64,000 nt of DNA from Rugalucina vietnamica. Taxonomy: Eukaryota; Mollusca; Bivalvia; Lucinida; Lucinidae. The stretch's first letter is position 1. Each line of letters opens with the position of its first letter. Below the pieces are notes generated by a model. That model made no database searches. It was given only the letters and a program-made list of their open reading frames with translations, and was not told where the DNA came from. The position numbers and the translations under genes were made by a program. Location: assembly GCA_964017185.1 (NCBI GenBank), contig OZ024879.1:38776383-38840382 (forward strand), given 5' to 3'. Below, in pieces: positions 55,301-63,862 of the stretch.

Positions 55301-58300
55301 GGTTTGAATATAAGTTATTATTTAATGCTTCTAAATGAAATTCCCTTATAAGCTAGGTCACATTTGAAAATATTATCAACCATGAATGTTTTGAAAATTT
55401 CCCAAATTCAGGGTTTACGTCGCTAAATTTCTCAATCAGAAAGACCCTAGGGCCCCTTCCCAAAATTGCCAAAACAATCCCTGGGTCTCCCATTCATATT
55501 TGAAACCCTTTCCCTCTTGTAAAACAGTTTGCTTGAATAATTTGAATTACAGGGTGATTTACAGTAACTGCAGTAATAAGGTGAGCTGCCTGGTGGGAAA
55601 ACCAACAATGTGGTTTCCGAACAAGTCTGACACAAACTGGCCTGCACAGTCACAGAAGATGGCTAGCGGCTTGAAATTTCAGATTTAAGAAGAAGAGGAA
55701 GTGTACTATCCGTGTATCGAAAACAAAGGTGCTGATCAGCTTCGCGGTTACCGCGAAGCTGATCTGCGTCTTTGTTTTCGCATATGCAGATTGTTGGTTT
55801 TCTCATGAGGAGGATCAAGGTGTCTAACACAGATTACATGATATTTTTCACAGGTACCACCCAATATGCCTCAGGGTGCGGTAGGTGGTAGGGACCCCAA
55901 CCCTAACCAGCCATCTAGTGGAAGAGCTGCTTATAGGGGCCAAGGGAGAGAACATGGCCGAACTGAGGCCCCTGAGCCCCCTGTAGAGCAGATGGGGGCT
56001 ATGAGGCTTGAGGAAAATGGAGCTGCAGCTAATCAGAATGAAGAACGACAGGTCGTTTATAGACGTGTGCCAGAGAGTCCTTATACAGAGCCGAGGGCTA
56101 TGAGGCTTGAGGAAAATGGGGCTGCAGCAAATCAGAATGAAGAACGACAGATCGTTTATAGAAGAGTGCCTGAACGGCCCTTTAGGGAGCCAGGAGACAA
56201 TAAAATTGGTAATTTCTCTGTAATTTTTTTTGGTTTAGTTGGTGCTTTATGTGTTGGTCCATGGTCAACAGCTAAGGTCGTGTTAGAAAATAGAATCCTG
56301 CATGGCATAGTGGTTATGTCAGTAGCCTTGTAAACTGGAAGCCACAGGTTTGATCCCGGGCTTCTCTAGTCTGCCTGGTGAGACTAAGTATAAACCGAGG
56401 TCCTTCTGCATATGACGTTAGCTGTTGATGGGATGTTAAACCCCAACTCAGTCAGTCATGTTGGGGTGGCTATTTAGCCTGGTCAAACTGTTCATGGGCG
56501 AACTGTTACAAGATATAAGTGCGTGTTGCACTTCATTTTTATAAACCATTAACTGAAAAAATCCCATTCTTGAATCAGCTGGAGAGGAAGAATGGCTTTA
56601 GAAATATTTTCATGACCTAAACTTCATGAAAGAAATGTGCTGGACTTAAGGATTGATCACCAATGGGCTTGGTTACAAATCAGACAAACTACTACTCAAA
56701 CTATTGCGCATGGTTATAGTTTTGGACATCCTTAAGTTTGTGGTAATCAGTCCAGTGTTTACACATTAAACTTTTTTTTTCCAAACATTGCCCCATTTAT
56801 GAAATGATCTTGAATGGCATATAAAAAAAATGATAATTTTCATCAGTTAAGCAATACATTGCGAAAACTTGCCCATTCAATACACAGATTTTTTTACAGG
56901 CTCAGCTGTAAAAATTGAAAATTTTCAGCTGATTTTTTTTATTTTTCTTATTTTTAATCAAAACATAGACTGTGGGTACACATTAAAACTGCCTTGCCGA
57001 GTCAGATCTAGCATGTTAGGCGCTTCTATCGAGTACCCACAATCTCTGTTTTGGAGCAAAAATAAGAAAATTAGGTATACGCCTGCAAACCCCAGATTTG
57101 CTGTAAAAAAGTGGGGCTGAGGGGTATACATTTCATGGATATGTTTTCCTGATGTATTTCAGGTCAGATGGGTACCCCTACGCAGCTACTCACAAACTGT
57201 TTCAGCCTACACCAGAAACCTGATTGGCAGGGGTACCAGTACCGTGTATGTTTCAGTACACAATCAATAAATCCTTTAAAGATATAAATGAGCCGCCTCG
57301 TGGGAAAACCAACAATGTGGTTTCCAGACAGGTCTGACAAAAACTGGCCTATACAGTCACAGAAGATGACTAGAAGCTTGAAATTTTGGATTTAAGTAGA
57401 AGAGCAATTGTACTATCCGAGTAGCGAAAACAAAGGCGCTGATCAGCTTCGCGGTTACCGCGAAGCTGATCTGCGTCTTTGTTTACGCCTATGCAGATTG
57501 TTGGTTTTCCCATGAGGCGGCTCAAATAGAACAAGGAATAAATGCCTTATTTTTTCGCTATTACAGGCCAGATGGGTACCCCGATGCAATTACTCACCAA
57601 CTACTTTAGCCTTCACCAACGGCCCGACTGGCATGTGTACCAGTATCACGTGGACTTCAGCCCACCGGTAGAGAGCAAAAGGCTAAGAATAGCCCTCCTC
57701 TTTTCTCATGGGGATCTTCTTGGACCGACTCGAGCTTTCGATGGTATGGTGCTGTATCTGCGGCGAAGATTGGATGACGAGGTATTGATATTCAAGCGAG
57801 AAATTGTGCAAAGATTAGATGACTTAAAAATAGTAGTAGTAATTTTGTTAAGTTACAACTGCGCAAATACCAGCCTAGCAATTCACAAGTTTCAGACATC
57901 TCAAAATCAGTTGTCAAAGGCAAGAAATTGACAGTCCACAACAGTCATTAAGGTGCAATTTAAATATAGAAAAAGTTGTTCATTTCTTTAAAATAGCCAA
58001 AAGCTGTCAAACAATAACCTCAGTCTGTTTCATTACATGTACTTTCAAACAACCAATGAAATTTTTTAAAAAGAGAAATCAACAGCTGTCAATTTCATCT
58101 TACTGTGGCCAATAGGTGACAATTTGTATTTCAAGGGTGATACAAATATTGGACAGGAAATGTCAATTTCATCTTTTTGACCAACTGGTTAAGAGATGCT
58201 TGAAACACCTGGATTGCTAAGCTGCTATTTGCGTGGTTGTAAATTTGAAGACATGCATCTGTGACTGTAGAAATAAAAAAAAAAATTGAGTTAGACAGAC

Positions 58301-61300
58301 TGAGGCAATTTTAACTATGGAATGTAATGCTGAAATTCACCCAGCAGGCACATGACGTCAGAATGACGTCAGATCTACTTCAATGCGACGTCCCATTGAC
58401 GTTGATATGACGTCATTATGACGTCATGTGCCCGCTGGGCAGCATGATATAAGCCGTGATGTGAGAAACCTTGACTGCGGTGTTTCCCATCAGGTCAGTC
58501 ATAAACGGCCTGTAGAGTCATAGAAGAATTCTAATTTAAGAATTGCACTATTTGTAGAGCGAAAACAAAGGTGCTGATCAGCTGTGCTGTTTGTGCACAG
58601 GTGATCTGCATCTTTTGTTTTTGCATAGGCAGACAGGTGTGGCACCTCAGAGCTTCTGAGTCATCCGCTTTTGAATTTAAAAACAAATGTAAGCCTGTCT
58701 AAAAATAGTGATACTTTTCTAATTTTAGGTGGTAGTCCATAGCCAGCGCCATACTGACGACGCCAACATCAGAATCACAATCAGATTGACAGCCGAGCTC
58801 CCACCCACCTCCCCAATGAGTCTTCAAATCTACGGGGTCATCCTTAGGAAGTGAGTTACCCTTTTGCTCAAATATCCATACTGTATGCTTAATTTTCCCA
58901 ATTGATGACAAAATATAGAAAAAATACATTCAGATTAACACCAGAGCTTCCAACTCTGCAATGTGTCTGCAAATCTACAAAGTCATTCTTAGGAATTTTG
59001 ATTCTTGAGTCACATGGGAAAACCAACAATGTGTTTTTTGAATAGGTCCTACACAAACCGAGCTGCACGAGCACAGAGGATGGCTAGAGGCAGGAAATGT
59101 CGGTCTTAGAAAGTAGAGGCATTGTACTAGATCTGTGTAGCTAAAACAATGGCACTGATCAGCTTCGCAGTAACTGATCAGCTTCGCAGTTACTGCGAAG
59201 CTGATCTGCGCCTTTGTTTTGGCCTATGCAGATTGTTGGTTTCCCGATGCGGCGGCTCAAATTATGATGCCTGAAAATTTTGACCTCACATTCTGTTAAC
59301 AAGATGTGGTATATTGTAGAAATATAGAAATTGTGAATCATCATAATGTCTCAGCAAAAACTGTAAATTCAAAATTTTTTGCGTGACTTTTTTTTCTATT
59401 TCCGAATTATTAGCGAGGTCTTGGATTAGCGAGTGAGTGTCCATGTAGTCTATAAAGTTTATAGTGATTCTAAACCTCAAACAAACAAACAAAAAATGTT
59501 TGAAATGTTTGGGTTGCCGAATTTCTAGTTTTCATTAAAAAAAAAATTTTTTTTAATACTGTAGATTCGGAAATATTCACGAGAATTTAATTTTCGTTAA
59601 TATGGGCGAATTGGTTGCTTGCAAATTCAAAGTTCTTGCTATTAAAGTGTCACTATAAGCTTTATAGTATATATAGACACTTGCTCTGAAATCAAGAACT
59701 CGCTAATACGGTCTATGAAAAATAAATATTTTTATTAATACAAATACATCTATCCAAAGCATTGATGAAGCTTGACAATGTCATTAAAATGTAATCAAGT
59801 TCTAAATTACACAGACATGTAATGATGTTGTTTTCGTTTCTTCAGGATTCTTTCAAGACTCAACATGATGCAAATAGGGAGGAACTTTTACAACCAAAAC
59901 CAGGCCAGGAGAATAGAAAAACATAAGTGAGTACTCTTGCCTCCTCCCCCACCCCCTTTTAAAGATTTCTTTGGAAACATTTTGATAATTTTAATGTGTT
60001 CGCTCAAAACATTGATTGTTGGTACACGATAGTACCACCTCACCGAGGTGGTTCTAGAGTACCCACAATCTATGTTTTGGAGCAAAAATAAGAAAATAGT
60101 ATATCCCTGCATACCCCAATTTTGTGGGGTATAAGGAGTCTATATTACAAGGACATGTTTTCCATTTGATTGGGTCATTAAGCAACAAAACATGCAAACA
60201 AGTAGCATATGAGCTTTTAATATTGACCAAACCTGTCTGTTGTAGCCCCTAAAGTTTGGCTGCCAGTGCAAATTATTAGGGGTAGATGCTGGAATGTCTA
60301 CTCCCAAAATGTCTATTCCCATATGAGCCGCATCGCAAGAAAACCGGATTTTTGTCTATGCGAAAACAAAGGCGCAGATCAGCTTCGCGGTAACCGCGAA
60401 GCTGATCAGCGCCTTTGTTTTCGCTACTTGGATAGTACAATTCCTCTTCTACTTAAACCCGAAATTTCAAGCTTCTAGCTCTTTTCTGTGCTTGTACAGG
60501 CCGGTTTGTGTCAGACCTGTTCGGAAACCCCGAAGACCGCTTTTCTCGCGTCATGGCTCATATTGTCATGTTTTCCTGATGTCTTTGTCTTCTGCCTTAG
60601 TTTAAATTCAATTAATGCTAGGTTTCCAAGTTGGACAATGGCTTAAAACGTAATATGAGCCGCGTTACAAGGTTTCCAACCAGGTCCGACACAAATCACA
60701 GAAGATGGCTAGAAACATGAAATTTGCGATTTAAGATGAAATGGAATGGTAGTATCTGAGAAGTGAAAACAAAGGTGCTGATCAGCTATGCAGTTACATG
60801 TACTGCAAATATCTGGTTTTCTCTTGACAAGGCTCATTTAACATTCTTTAGTGGTTAATATTAGTTATAGATAAATTTAGCCGTGTTATGAGAAAACCAG
60901 ATTTTTGCCAATGCAAAAACAAATGCGCAGATCAGCTGTGCAGTAACTGCACAGCTGATCAATGCCTTTGTTTTCACCACTCTGATAGTACAATTCCTCT
61001 TCTTCCTAAATCCGAAATTTCAAGCTTCTAATAGCCATCTTCTGAGACTGTAAAGGCGGGTTTGTGTCGGACGAGGTAGTAAACCCCCAAGACTTGCTTT
61101 CTCATGTCGTGGCTCAATTAACAATACTATTTGAGCCTGTGCATGAGAAAACCAACAATTTGCATAGGCGAAAACAAAGACGCAGATCAGCTTCGCGGTG
61201 ACCGCGAAGCTAATCAGCGCCTTTGTTTTCGCTACACGGATTGTACACTTCCTCTTCTTCTTAAATCCGAAATTTCAAGATTCTAGCCTGCTTCTGTGAC

Positions 61301-63558
61301 TGTGCAGCCTGGTTTGTGTCAGACCTGGTCGGAACCCCAAATTGTCGGTTTTCTCATGCACAGGCTCATTTTATAGATTACAAGTCCTCCCTGGCTTTGT
61401 TGAATCAATTCAGCTCTTAGAAAGCGGCCCACTTCTCAATCTTGACGTTTCCAACAAGATCTTGAACACCGAGACAGTTTACGATATGAGCCGCATCGTG
61501 AGAAAACGGGATTTTTGCCTAGGCGAAAACAAAGGCGCAGATCAGCTTCGCGGTAACCGCGAAGCTGATCAGCGCCTTTGTTTTCGCTACACGGATAGTA
61601 CAATTTCTCTTCTTCTTAAATCCGAAATTTCAAGCTTCTAGCTCTTTTCTGAGCTTGTACAGGCCGGTTTGTGTCGGACCTGGTCGGAAACCCCGAAGAC
61701 TTGCTTTCTCATGTCGTGGCTCAATTAACAATACTCTTTTACAGATTACAAGTCCTCCCCGGCTTTGTTGAATCAATTCAGCTCTTAGAAAGCGGCCCAC
61801 TTCTCAATCTTGACGTTTCCAACAAGATCTTGAACACTGAGACAGTTTACGATATGATGAACAACATGTATCAACGTCGGCCCAACACTTTTATGGACGA
61901 TTTCTCGCGAATGATAATTGGGCAGATTGTTATGACAAGGTAGGTCGTTTTGGCAATTTGCCTCTTATTCATCTGGACCCAGTTGTTCAAAGCATCGTTA
62001 GCTTAACGATATCGTTAAGACATAAATTTGTTAAGCAAATATCAGCTAAAGTAACAAATACACTGTTATTTTTTGTTGAAAAATGTGAGAATCCTTTGCA
62101 GTGCAAAGGATTCTCACATTTTTTCAACAAAAAATGACAGTGTATTTGTAATATTAATGTTTGAAATTTTAACGAAACGTTAACTAACGACATCGTTAGT
62201 TTTGAACAACTGGCCCCAGATTTGCTAGAATACTTTGACAGTGTTGCTTATTCTCTGACATAGATTTGCATTTGTTGATCTGACTGCTTAAATAACAATG
62301 TTCTCAATAATGCGACTCTATGGCGGTAAACAAAATATGACAACATGCTTCGCATGGCACTGGAAAAAGGTGTAAAACAAGTAGGTGCCCCTTTTACCCT
62401 GTTTACAAAACTTTATCACATGAGTTCAAGTGGCATGGTCAAAGTATTTTACCTATAGTAGAACTAAACTTACGGATGATAATTGGGCAGATTGTTATGA
62501 CAAGGTAGGTCATTTTGCCTATTTGCCTATTATTCATCTATTTTGCAAGTATCCACAAGAGATAATGTTTGGCTACTCAATCCCAGAGATTAATAAGCAT
62601 GACGCTCAAAATGTAATGATCCCTGTCACTTGCAGGAAATAAAAACACACATAGTCACGCTCAATTACCAGTTATCGTAAATCTTTTCAAACACCACTGT
62701 TTCAACAGGAAAACATGTCCATGAAATGTATACCCCACTTTTATATAGGAAAACTGGGGTTTGCAGGGGTATGCCTTATTTTCTTATTATTTGTCCAAAA
62801 CATACATTGTGGGTACTCGTTAGAACCGCCTCGGCGAGGCAGTTCTAACATGTACCCACAATTTATGTTTTGAGCAATAATAGTAGAAATATCAGAAATT
62901 TTCTGATGAAACTTTTCACAACTTAAGAAAAATCTATGTATTACATGGGCATGTTTTCGTAATTTGTAGCATAAATGAGTTGTCATGGTGCCATAGAGTA
63001 GGAAATTTTGTTTATAAAATTTCACCAGAATACGTTTGAGTACTGTTGTTTTTTGAAAAGGTTCGTTTAGTATCAAGTAAGACTGGTGCTGCTGTAAAGC
63101 CTATGACTTTGGGCCGAGGAGTCTCTGGTTTGACCCTCAACTGGATTTCTGTGTCATCAGGAAAACATGTCCGTGCAATATATACCCCCTTAAACCCCAC
63201 TTTTATATAGTAAAACTGGGGTTTGCAGGGGTATACCTATTTTTCTTATTTTTGCTCCAAAACATAGATTGTGGGTACTTGTTAGAGGCGGTTCTAACGT
63301 GTACCCACAATCTATGTTTGGAGCAAAAATAAGAAAAATACCAAAAAATATCTACTGAAAATTTTCATTTTTTACAACTTAAAAAATCTCTGTTTATCGC
63401 ATGGGCATGTTTTCGTAATGAAAAACATTTTCTGTATATTTCACAGGTATAATAACAAAACCTATCGCGTGATGGACGTGGACTACGAAAAAAGCCCTTT
63501 GTCCACCTTCAGACGAAGTGATGGCACTGAAGTATCCTTCAAGGAATATTTCCAAAAT
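52188..63558 (+). CDS. PIWIL1: PIWI-like protein (PIWIL1/Piwi1 type), first seven coding exons, 3' end outside the window
   Basis: Exons 52188-52319, 55854-56208, 57567-57781, 58729-58850, 59846-59926, 61745-61939 and 63447-63558 sum to 1212 nt = 404 codons with all phases closed. N-terminus MPAGRARGRARGRAR carries repeated RG/RA motifs, like PIWIL1. Residues 94-159 are two 33-residue repeats. From 163 the N domain reads LLTNYFSL, VYQYHVDFSP, RLRIALL and AFDGMVLYL; then ELPPTSP, QIGRNFYN, LPGF and LDVSNKIL; then MTRYNNKTYRVMDVDYEKSP with TFRRSDGTEVSFKEY, which is PIWIL1-like PAZ sequence. Family knowledge: germline Argonaute loaded with piRNA; the MID and slicer domains should follow to the right. 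The start ATG lies 100 nt inside an exon after acceptor TTTCATTCCAG, so a non-coding first exon lies upstream. The GTSF1 cofactor gene is the divergent neighbour. Confidence 0.94.
52755..55034. mobile_element. DNA element with 624-bp terminal inverted repeats in Piwi intron 1
   Basis: Arms 52755-53378 and 54411-55034 are the same length and differ at only about nine sites by eye. Ends begin CACACTGGTAAACG, and both flanks show GAAAT (52750-52754 and 55035-55039), a likely 5-bp target duplication. Each arm holds repeated AACGnnnTGGCTAAG words (52771, 52791, 52814; looser at 53193; 53220). The centre has C-runs and a SINE but no transposase frame. CAC ends with a 5-bp duplication recall Transib-like elements; the family is unproven. 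Confidence 0.85.
53884..54120 (+). mobile_element. tRNA-derived SINE
   Basis: 53884-53957 folds as a tRNA-like head: acceptor CCCCGTG pairs with CACGGGG, A box GTGGCCGAGTGG, B box GGTTCGCGCC. A body shared with other copies follows (TGAGACAAGCCATGTTCTGC, TTTTCGCCCCACCTACCGAT, AAAGGGACGTAAAACTGAAT), then an AATAAT tail. It is nested in the 52755 element. Confidence 0.85.
55128..55483. mobile_element. CAGGGATTTTT-ended MITE in Piwi intron 1
   Basis: Ends CCAGGGATTTTTTTCGG and ACAATCCCTGG with GGTCTCC on both sides (7 of a possible 8-bp hAT duplication). The interior has ATTCCCAAT words similar to the 25930 element. Confidence 0.6.
55583..55818 (+). mobile_element. Family A MITE just before Piwi exon 2
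   Basis: GAGCTGCCTGGTGGGAAAAC to TTTTCTCATGAGGAGGATC, 36 bp from the exon start. Confidence 0.8.
55854..56208 (+). CDS. PIWIL1: Piwi exon 2: internal 33-residue tandem repeat
   Basis: 355 nt after acceptor TTTTTCACAG, ending phase 1 at ATTG|GTAATT. It encodes residues 45-162, with a G/R-rich part (GRAAYRGQGREHGR) then two near-identical repeats. Confidence 0.87.
56001..56198 (+). repeat. Two 99-bp tandem repeats inside Piwi exon 2
   Basis: Units 56001-56099 and 56100-56198 each encode MRLEENGAAANQNEERQ, then V/I-VYRRVPE, then a variable end. Differences are few, so the duplication is young or kept homogeneous. The frame is preserved. Confidence 0.92.
56858..57153 (-). mobile_element. Family B MITE before the exon 3 copy
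   Basis: TTGCGAAAACTTGCCCATTC to CATGGATATGTTTTCCTGAT, ending 10 bp from the exon copy. Between Piwi exon 2 and this MITE (56209-56857) no other element is recognised. Confidence 0.78.
57163..57245 (+). pseudogene. Truncated copy of Piwi exon 3
   Basis: 83 nt after a good acceptor (GATGTATTTCAG) encode QMGTPTQLLTNCFSLHQ and KPDWQGYQYR, clearly a copy of exon 3 ending at YQY, followed by a possible donor CGT|GTATGT. Used together with real exon 3 it would break the phase (phase 0 exit into a phase 1 exon), so it is probably a relic. A MITE ends 10 bp before it and another starts 45 bp after it. Confidence 0.8.
57290..57523 (+). mobile_element. Family A MITE between exon 3 copy and real exon 3
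   Basis: GAGCCGCCTCGTGGGAAAAC pairs with GTTTTCCCATGAGGCGGCTC apart from one G-T type change. Confidence 0.87.
57567..57781 (+). CDS. PIWIL1: Piwi exon 3: start of N domain
   Basis: 215 nt between acceptor GCTATTACAG and donor GAG|GTATTG. It encodes GQMGTPMQLLTNYF, YQYHVDFSP, RLRIALLFSHGDLLGP and AFDGMVLYLRRRL, the conserved PIWI N-domain block. A truncated copy lies 0.4 kb upstream at 57163. Confidence 0.93.
58340..58440. mobile_element. Short palindromic MITE with four CRE sites
   Basis: CCCAGCAGGCACATGACGTC at one end and TGACGTCATGTGCCCGCTGG at the other. Four full TGACGTCA palindromes plus TGACGTTG-type variants in 101 bp, in Piwi intron 3. Confidence 0.75.
58451..58640 (+). mobile_element. 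Family A MITE, decayed, in Piwi intron 3
   Basis: AGCCGTGATGTGAGAAACC start and GCGAAAACAAAGGTGCTGAT centre. The preceding part of the intron, 57782-58339, shows nothing else recognisable. Confidence 0.6.
58729..58850 (+). CDS. PIWIL1: Piwi exon 4
   Basis: 122 nt from acceptor CTAATTTTAG to donor GTGAGT (phase 2 end). It encodes IRITIRLTAELPPTSPMSLQ, matching PIWIL1 ITITLTNELPPTSP. A decayed second copy follows at 58927. Confidence 0.92.
58927..58996 (+). pseudogene. Decayed partial copy of Piwi exon 4
   Basis: It keeps ATTCAGATTAACACCAGAGC and CAAATCTACAAAGTCATTCT, matching the 3' half of exon 4 at about 80 percent. It stops where a MITE begins at 59008. Confidence 0.7.
59008..59257 (+). 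mobile_element. Family A MITE next to the exon 4 copy
   Basis: CACATGGGAAAACCAACAAT to GTTTCCCGATGCGGCGGCTC. The centre contains an extra duplicated CAGCTTCGCAGTAACTGAT piece. Confidence 0.8.
59556..59712. mobile_element. TACTGTAA MITE, partial
   Basis: ATACTGTAGATTCGGAAATA and AAGAACTCGCTAATACGG match the 11176 copy. Confidence 0.6.
59846..59926 (+). CDS. PIWIL1: Piwi exon 5
   Basis: 81 nt between TTTCTTCAG and GTGAGTAC, encoding ILSRLNMMQIGRNFYN and a basic end. The QIGRNFYN motif is conserved across PIWI proteins just before PAZ. Confidence 0.92.
   Translation, partial: DSFKTQHDANREELLQPKPGQENRKT
59998..60162 (-). mobile_element. Family B MITE, left part missing
   Basis: AGTACCACCTCACCGAGGTG centre and AAGGACATGTTTTCC end. 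Confidence 0.72.
60325..60559 (-). mobile_element. Family A MITE copy in Piwi intron 5
   Basis: GAGCCGCATCGCAAGAAAAC to TTTTCTCGCGTCATGGCTC. Confidence 0.85.
60656..60836 (+). mobile_element. Family A MITE, shortened
   Basis: GAGCCGCGTTACAAGGTTTC to TTTTCTCTTGACAAGGCTC. Confidence 0.65.
60880..61114 (-). mobile_element. Family A MITE upstream of the exon 6 duplication
   Basis: Right end and flank GTCGTGGCTCAATTAACAAT recur at 61715-61734, which marks the duplication unit. Confidence 0.83.
61133..61368 (-). mobile_element. Family A MITE, TGTGC subfamily with perfect TIR pair
   Basis: GAGCCTGTGCATGAGAAAAC with GTTTTCTCATGCACAGGCTC. Confidence 0.87.
61371..61487 (+). pseudogene. 5' part copy of Piwi exon 6
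   Basis: Nearly identical to exon 6 from its acceptor through GTTTACGATATG, then interrupted by MITE 61488-61722. The acceptor has changed from TACAG to TATAG. The high identity makes this the youngest exon copy here. Confidence 0.88.
61488..61722 (-). mobile_element. Family A MITE between the two Piwi exon 6 copies (chimeric)
   Basis: Left end GAGCCGCATCGTGAGAAAAC (ATC type) but right end TTTCTCATGTCGTGGCTC (as in 60880-61114), so the two ends come from different MITE copies. Confidence 0.85.
61745..61939 (+). CDS. PIWIL1: Piwi exon 6: start of PAZ
   Basis: 195 nt from acceptor CTTTTACAG to donor GTAGGTCG. It encodes LQVLPGFVESIQLLESG, LDVSNKILNTETVYDMM and MIIGQIVMTR. Partial copies lie on both sides (61371-61487 and 62474-62540). 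Confidence 0.93.
61974..62219. mobile_element. Family C MITE in Piwi intron 6
   Basis: CCCAGTTGTTCAAAGCATCG to TTTTGAACAACTGGCCCCA; centre TGCAGTGCAAAGGATTCTCA. Confidence 0.78.
62474..62540 (+). pseudogene. 3' part copy of Piwi exon 6 with its donor
   Basis: Matches the end of exon 6 (ATGATAATTGGGCAGATTGT onward), its GTAGGT donor and about 30 bp of the following intron. No acceptor precedes it. Confidence 0.8.
62706..62963 (+). mobile_element. Family B MITE copy
   Basis: AGGAAAACATGTCCATGAAA to ACATGGGCATGTTTTCGTAA. Confidence 0.83.
63155..63420 (+). mobile_element. Family B MITE copy before Piwi exon 7
   Basis: CATCAGGAAAACATGTCCGT to GCATGGGCATGTTTTCGTAA, 26 bp from the exon start. Confidence 0.83.
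63447..63558 (+). CDS. PIWIL1: Piwi exon 7: PAZ
   Basis: 112 nt from acceptor TATTTCACAG to donor GTAAGAAA, phase 0 end. It encodes YNNKTYRVMDVDYEKSP and SDGTEVSFKEYFQN, nearly the human PIWIL1 sequence. The remaining exons are outside the window. Confidence 0.93.
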
Positions 63559-63624
63559 GTAAGAAATATTTCATACTACATGTATACTCCATATTAAGTG
63601 ATAAAAGCTTGGTAGGCCAGACAA

Positions 63625-63862
63625 AGTGATGAGATGATCGAGTGATTAAAAAACAGCAGTTAAGATCACTTGGTCATCTCACCACTGTGTCGGGTGTGGG
63701 TTCGAGCCCTGCGCTAGCCACATCTGAGACAAGCCAATTTCTGCGGATTTGCCAGGTGGGTTTTCTTGGTTTCTCCCATTTTCGCCCCACCTACTGATGG
63801 GCTCGTCTCATATGAGCTTATATAATCTCGAAAGGGACATAAAACTGAATTAAAAAAAACAA
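63625..63862 (+). mobile_element. SINE copy, partly decayed head
   Basis: Shares GGTCATCTCACCACTGTG, GTGGGTTCGAGCCCTG, CGCCCCACCTACTGATGG and AAAGGGACATAAAACTGAAT with the 53884 copy. It follows Piwi exon 7 in the intron. Confidence 0.8.

Noticed and set aside
55866-56333. Reading Piwi exon 2 as a single-exon gene starting at its internal ATG and running past 56208
   Set aside because: Splice phases and the conserved N domain at 57567 require the donor at 56209; sequence after it is intronic.
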